This document shows, one piece after another, positions 6,215 through 8,625 of a stretch of DNA of 8,625 nt (within the stretch, counting starts at the first letter, position 1; every line of letters starts with the position of its first letter). Both the position numbers and the translations under genes were made by a program. The notes below the pieces were generated by a model that worked only from the letters and a program-made list of their open reading frames with translations, was not told the DNA's origin and did no database searches. The DNA is from a bacterium (lineage in GTDB: Bacteria > Hydrothermota > UBA3073 > JACQXS01 > JAUWAR01): contig JAUWAR010000050.1 of assembly GCA_030601965.1 (NCBI GenBank), positions 1 through 8,625 on the forward strand, in the 5' to 3' direction.

Positions 6215-7035
6215 TCGAGGCGATTTATTTTTTCTGATGAAATACCTTTTTTCTCTGCAATCTTTAATGTCTCCAAACTAAGGATTTTATAAATATTGAG
6301 AGTCTCTGGAGATACCTGTTTAAGCGCTTTTAGTTCAAGTTCTACTGTTTCAACATCACCTCTTTCAATAGGTCCTGTAAGGGCATTTTGAAGACCTATT
6401 TCTTTTGCATTTTTCAAGGTTCTCTCTGCAAGTGACAGGATAAGTTCCTCACGTCCTTTTATTCCAGATGCCTCAAGAAGAGAAGCACCCATTTGTAAAA
6501 GGGCGATAAGATGTGATGCTCCAAAATTCAACATGGCATGGTACAGAGGCTTTATCTCTTTCGGTACTATAAAATATTTGCCATTTAAGTCTTTCACTAT
6601 TTGCTTTCCAACCCGGATACCATATTCATCTCCCTCAAGAGCAAAAATAGTCCCATCAGGTAAGTTTGGTGAGACAAAAGAAGATACAGGATGCATAGAG
6701 AGTCTGCCCTTTCTTACGAGGCGGGCCTCTTTGAAAATATCCGAAGACAACGCACCACTTGTATGAATGACCACGCTATTAGTCTTGAAGCCGTTATTCC
6801 TCTCAATATCCTTGTAGACATCTTCAATTTTTGAATCAGGAACTGTAAGGAAAACAATATCTGCAGTTCTTGTTATTTGATAGGCAAAGGATGACCAATT
6901 TGAACATCCGGTAGATTTGATACAAAGGAAGGCATCTTCTTTTTTCCTTGATGATAAGCCAACAATCTTATAATTTTTTAATGCCTTTGCTATTGCAGTG
7001 CCTACTCTTCCAGTCCCGACTATAGCGACCTTCAA
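6184..7035 (-). CDS. Rossmann-like and DUF2520 domain protein, probable NAD(P)-dependent oxidoreductase
   Basis: The protein has 283 residues. It opens with a dinucleotide-binding fold, VAIVGTGRVGTAIAKAL (3-19, glycines at 7, 9, 12), as in F420-dependent NADP reductase, ProC and 6-phosphogluconate dehydrogenase-like enzymes. The diagnostic blocks of the DUF2520 family follow: HTSGALSSD (91-99), SMHPVSSF (113-120), YHAMLNFGASHL (165-176) and ALTGPIERGD (218-227), in a helical C-terminal dimerisation-type domain. Substrate is unknown; a role like that of a ketopantoate- or imino-acid-reductase has been considered for relatives, but nothing here decides it. The start is TTG at 7035-7033, inside a four-base TTGA overlap with the stop of the upstream oxidoreductase, which implies translational coupling. 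The last eight residues are encoded by a word-like repeat patch and may not be conserved. Confidence 0.88.
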   Translation of the reverse strand: MKVAIVGTGRVGTAIAKALKNYKIVGLSSRKKEDAFLCIKSTGCSNWSSFAYQITRTADIVFLTVPDSKIEDVYKDIERNNGFKTNSVVIHTSGALSSDIFKEARLVRKGRLSMHPVSSFVSPNLPDGTIFALEGDEYGIRVGKQIVKDLNGKYFIVPKEIKPLYHAMLNFGASHLIALLQMGASLLEASGIKGREELILSLAERTLKNAKEIGLQNALTGPIERGDVETVELELKALKQVSPETLNIYKILSLETLKIAEKKGISSEKINRLEKLLTLNFKL

Positions 7036-8039
7036 TTTACTTTTATTATTTTTCCACCTTGTTGAAGGGATTTTTCAGCAAGTTCCAGATATTTTACTAC
7101 TCTAATACCCGATACTCCAGTTGTTCTCGGCGTTTTTTTATGCTCCACACAATCAATAAAATGATTTATTTCTTCTCGCAGAGGTTCAACGTTTGGTAGC
7201 ACAGGGGCAGTCATATCTCCTGTTCTATAAGATAACTGGAATTCTCCAAAAGAGGCATGGTTTAATACAGATATTGCTTTATCAAATATCTTTATCTTCT
7301 CTATAGGATTAGCATCGTCATAGATAATCATTTTCTTTGAACCTACGATGGTAATATTGCGAAACTTGCTTGGAGCAAGCCAGGATACTTGAATATTAGC
7401 CAGGACCCCACTGGGAAAGGTTAAGGTCAGAAAAGCGATATCAGGAATATAGTCTATTATAGAGCCCTTGCCTATACAAGATAGAGAAACAGGTTCTTCT
7501 TCAAGCCAATGAAAAAGAATAGATAGGTCATGAGAGGCAAGGTCCCAAATTACAGATACATCCTTCCTGTGAATTCCAAGATTTACTCTTGTCGAAGAAA
7601 TATAATATATCTCTCCTATCTCACCTCGGGACAATATCTTTTTTATCTCATTGACTGCAGGCACATACTCAAATATATGACCAACCATAAGGATAGTATT
7701 AGTTTTTTCTACAATTTCTATAAGTTCTTGCCCTTGTTTAACAGAACTCGTAAATGGCTTTTCCACAAAAGTGGGTTTGCCAGCAAGAAGAGTTTTTTTA
7801 GCAATTGGATAATGTAGAGATGTAGGCGTTGCGATAAATACTGCATCTACACTATTGTCATTTACTATCTCATCAACATACTTCGTTATCATTGCCCTGG
7901 GATATTTGCTCAAAACGACTTTGAGTTTATGTTCATCTATATCACAACATGTTTTTAATATACAATTAGGAGTTTGGAGAAGTGTTCTGATAATATTCAG
8001 ACCCCAGTAGCCACAACCAATTACGGCAGTCGTTATCAT
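7032..8039 (-). CDS. Gfo/Idh/MocA family NAD(P)-dependent oxidoreductase
   Basis: This 335-residue protein has an N-terminal Rossmann domain with AVIGCGYWGLNIIR (5-18) and the acidic NAD-type strand end CDID (32-35). The family motif VEKPF (92-96) contains the probable catalytic lysine K94. In the C-terminal alpha/beta domain the WDLASHD block (165-171) supplies the expected active-site histidine H170. The pattern GCGYWG, GHIFEYVPAV, GEIGEIYYI, FLTLTFPSGVLANIQVSW resembles the subgroup acting on UDP-sugars (UDP-N-acetylglucosamine or its uronate 3-dehydrogenation) for surface-glycan synthesis, but family members vary widely in substrate. The ATG begins one base after the stop of the sorting-domain gene and has no Shine-Dalgarno, so reinitiation or coupling is likely. 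No glycan-synthesis genes flank it here. Confidence 0.9.
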   Translation of the reverse strand: MITTAVIGCGYWGLNIIRTLLQTPNCILKTCCDIDEHKLKVVLSKYPRAMITKYVDEIVNDNSVDAVFIATPTSLHYPIAKKTLLAGKPTFVEKPFTSSVKQGQELIEIVEKTNTILMVGHIFEYVPAVNEIKKILSRGEIGEIYYISSTRVNLGIHRKDVSVIWDLASHDLSILFHWLEEEPVSLSCIGKGSIIDYIPDIAFLTLTFPSGVLANIQVSWLAPSKFRNITIVGSKKMIIYDDANPIEKIKIFDKAISVLNHASFGEFQLSYRTGDMTAPVLPNVEPLREEINHFIDCVEHKKTPRTTGVSGIRVVKYLELAEKSLQQGGKIIKVN

Positions 8040-8040
8040 T

Positions 8041-8625
8041 TTATCTTATTAAGATTATTTTACTTGTGACCTGTGACTTGTGACCTGTGACTTGTGCCTT
8101 TACAATATATACTCCAGATGGTAGTTTTGTTCCAAAATCATCCGTTCCATCCCACATAACAGTTGAGAGTGCTAAAGTTGCCTTCGGCAAATGAGAGTTA
8201 AGAGTGCTAAAGTTGCCTTCGGCAAATGAGAGTTTGAAAGTACGGAGAAGTCTGCCAGACAAATCATAGATTTTTAGTTGAGGAGCTAAAGAGTTGGAGA
8301 GTTGAGAGTTTTTCAACTCCTGAACTCCTAAGCTTCTAAACTCTATAACTGTTTTATGGCTGAATGGATTTGGGTGAGCCTTTAAGAAGTGGGAAGTGGG
8401 AAGTGGGAAGTGGGAAGTTTCTTCTATTCCAACCGGTTGAAGCGTAAAATTTTCTTTTAATGAGTCTATTACTACAAGACTATCCCTGAGACAAGTAGCA
8501 TAACCATCAGAAGAGACTCTCATTGTGTATATTCCCTGGTATATATCAATTGAGTATTCTCCAGTAATTGAATCTGTATGTACAGGTTCTATACCAGCAT
8601 TCAGAACTTCAACCCTTGCATAAAG
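8041..8625 (-). CDS. C-terminal part of a secreted protein: carboxypeptidase-regulatory-like domain plus type IX-type sorting domain
   Basis: The frame is open to the window edge, so the 194 residues seen are the end of a longer protein. An internal ATG at 8523 is not a credible start because the beta domain extends upstream of it. Visible residues 2-64 (ARVEVLNAGIEPVHTDS, GEYSIDIYQGIY, SSDGYA) form a carboxypeptidase-regulatory-like sandwich. A linker with SHFPLPTSHF follows. The sorting domain then shows HPNPFSHKTVIEF, LKIYDLSGRLLRTF, MWDGTDDFG, KLPSGVYIVKAQ and the end SKIILIR, as in Por/type IX secretion substrates and FlgD-like tails. Export should be through Sec and an outer-membrane secretion system, not seen here. 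Four unrelated short repeat arrays lie in its linker and loops and lengthen them by several residues each, without breaking the frame. The enzymatic or adhesive part is outside the window. Confidence 0.87.
   Translation of the reverse strand, partial: LYARVEVLNAGIEPVHTDSITGEYSIDIYQGIYTMRVSSDGYATCLRDSLVVIDSLKENFTLQPVGIEETSHFPLPTSHFLKAHPNPFSHKTVIEFRSLGVQELKNSQLSNSLAPQLKIYDLSGRLLRTFKLSFAEGNFSTLNSHLPKATLALSTVMWDGTDDFGTKLPSGVYIVKAQVTGHKSQVTSKIILIR
8064..8096. repeat. YTGTGAC heptamer array (14-base unit twice)
   Basis: The plus strand reads TTGTGAC, CTGTGAC, TTGTGAC, CTGTGAC and a partial TTGTG, so a 14-base unit is repeated twice. On the coding strand it gives VTGHKSQVTSK, filling the hairpin loop between the strand PSGVYIVKAQ and the last strand SKIILIR of the sorting domain. 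No stop occurs in any of the three frames on the coding strand, while the opposite strand contains TGA. Confidence 0.85.
8161..8234. repeat. 35-base tandem duplication containing small hairpins
   Basis: Two copies (8161-8195 and 8196-8230, plus a trailing AGTT) differ only at 8165/8200 (G or A). Each holds a small palindrome TTGCC-TTC-GGCAA (8178-8190 and 8213-8225). Because 35 is not a multiple of 3, the same DNA is read in two frames: LSFAEGNFSTL from the first copy on the minus strand, NSHLPKATLALST from the second. The third frame contains TAG. The segment fills the loop between IYDLSGRLLRTF and MWDGTDDFG. Confidence 0.92.
8291..8344. repeat. Degenerate GAGTT/AACTC word patch with an inverted repeat
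   Basis: The plus strand shows GAGTTGGA, GAGTTGA and GAGTTTTT, followed by TCAACTCC, TGAACTCC and TAAACTCT. GAGTTGA (8299-8305) and TCAACTC (8313-8319) are perfect complements, so a 7-base stem is possible. It encodes LGVQELKNSQLSNSLAP, the loop between KTVIEF and LKIYDLSG in the sorting domain. The words are related to those at 3511-3534 and 6182-6214. Confidence 0.65.
8386..8418. repeat. GGGAAGT heptamer array
   Basis: Four exact GGGAAGT units (8391-8397, 8398-8404, 8405-8411, 8412-8418) follow a partial GAAGT (8386-8390). On the coding strand this is ACTTCCC repeated, read as TSHFPLPTSHF. It makes the linker between the carboxypeptidase-regulatory-like domain and the sorting domain. None of the six frames of the array contains a stop codon, so copy number can change with only a frame effect on what follows. 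Confidence 0.93.

Noticed and set aside
8161..8234. Sorting-domain gene as a frameshifted pseudogene because of the 35-base duplication
   Set aside because: The conserved blocks IYDLSGR and WDGTDDFG are in one frame on both sides of the duplication and the frame is intact to a normal end.
8386..8418. CRISPR-like array in the sorting-domain gene
   Set aside because: The units are 7 bases, contiguous and without spacers, inside a coding frame; this is a short tandem repeat.
8041..8523. Sorting-domain gene as a complete 160-residue protein starting at 8523
   Set aside because: The frame stays open to 8625 and the upstream residues (ARVEVLNAG, GEYSIDIYQ) complete a carboxypeptidase-regulatory-like domain, so it is the end of a larger protein.

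Overview
The window is an AT-rich bacterial chromosome segment in which every supported gene lies on the minus strand, so transcription runs from high to low coordinates. The order is: the end of a secreted or surface protein with a C-terminal sorting domain (8625-8041), a Gfo/Idh/MocA oxidoreductase (8039-7032), a Rossmann/DUF2520 protein (7035-6184), recG (6172-4082), rimO (4070-2781), a 232-base gap, clpC (2548-155), and the first 46 codons of a probable acyl-AMP ligase (138 to the window edge). The first five genes are separated by 1, -4, 11 and 11 bases, which suggests one transcript. The only substantial non-coding stretch (2549-2780) holds most of the visible regulatory and repeat structure.

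Organism: the sorting-domain protein has a carboxypeptidase-regulatory-like domain, an 'HPNPF' motif, 'IYDLSGR', 'WDGTDDFG' and 'PSGVY', and ends in a basic residue. This is typical of Por/type IX-like secreted proteins in the FCB superphylum and in candidate phyla such as WOR-3 (Stahlbacteria) and Cloacimonadota. AT-rich coding, few Shine-Dalgarno sequences, non-ATG starts (TTG and GTG) and many short 'word-like' repeats fit an uncultivated lineage of that kind. The lineage is an inference, not a proof.

Function: recG (fork remodelling), rimO (ribosomal protein S12 methylthiolation) and clpC (AAA+ unfoldase with a ClpP-docking tripeptide) are housekeeping genes, full length and with intact motifs apart from a small variation in RecG motif VI. 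The two NAD(P)-type Rossmann proteins are translationally coupled through a TTGA overlap. Their substrates are not readable from the sequence.

The most unusual signal is repeat-driven. Four different short repeat arrays (7-, 14-, and 35-base units plus a degenerate AACTC-type patch) sit inside about 360 bases of the sorting-domain gene. All stay in frame and all fall in predicted loops or linkers between beta strands. Related words form the C-terminus of the DUF2520 gene just before recG, and a three-unit octamer array lies in rimO. A separate 81-base nested palindrome of the CATTGCGAG...CTCGCAATG type lies upstream of clpC. That gap also contains a consensus extended -10, a 15-base perfect palindrome, and a 15-codon leader ORF with a strong ribosome binding site whose end overlaps the clpC start. 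I saw no RNA genes, CRISPR arrays or insertion sequences.
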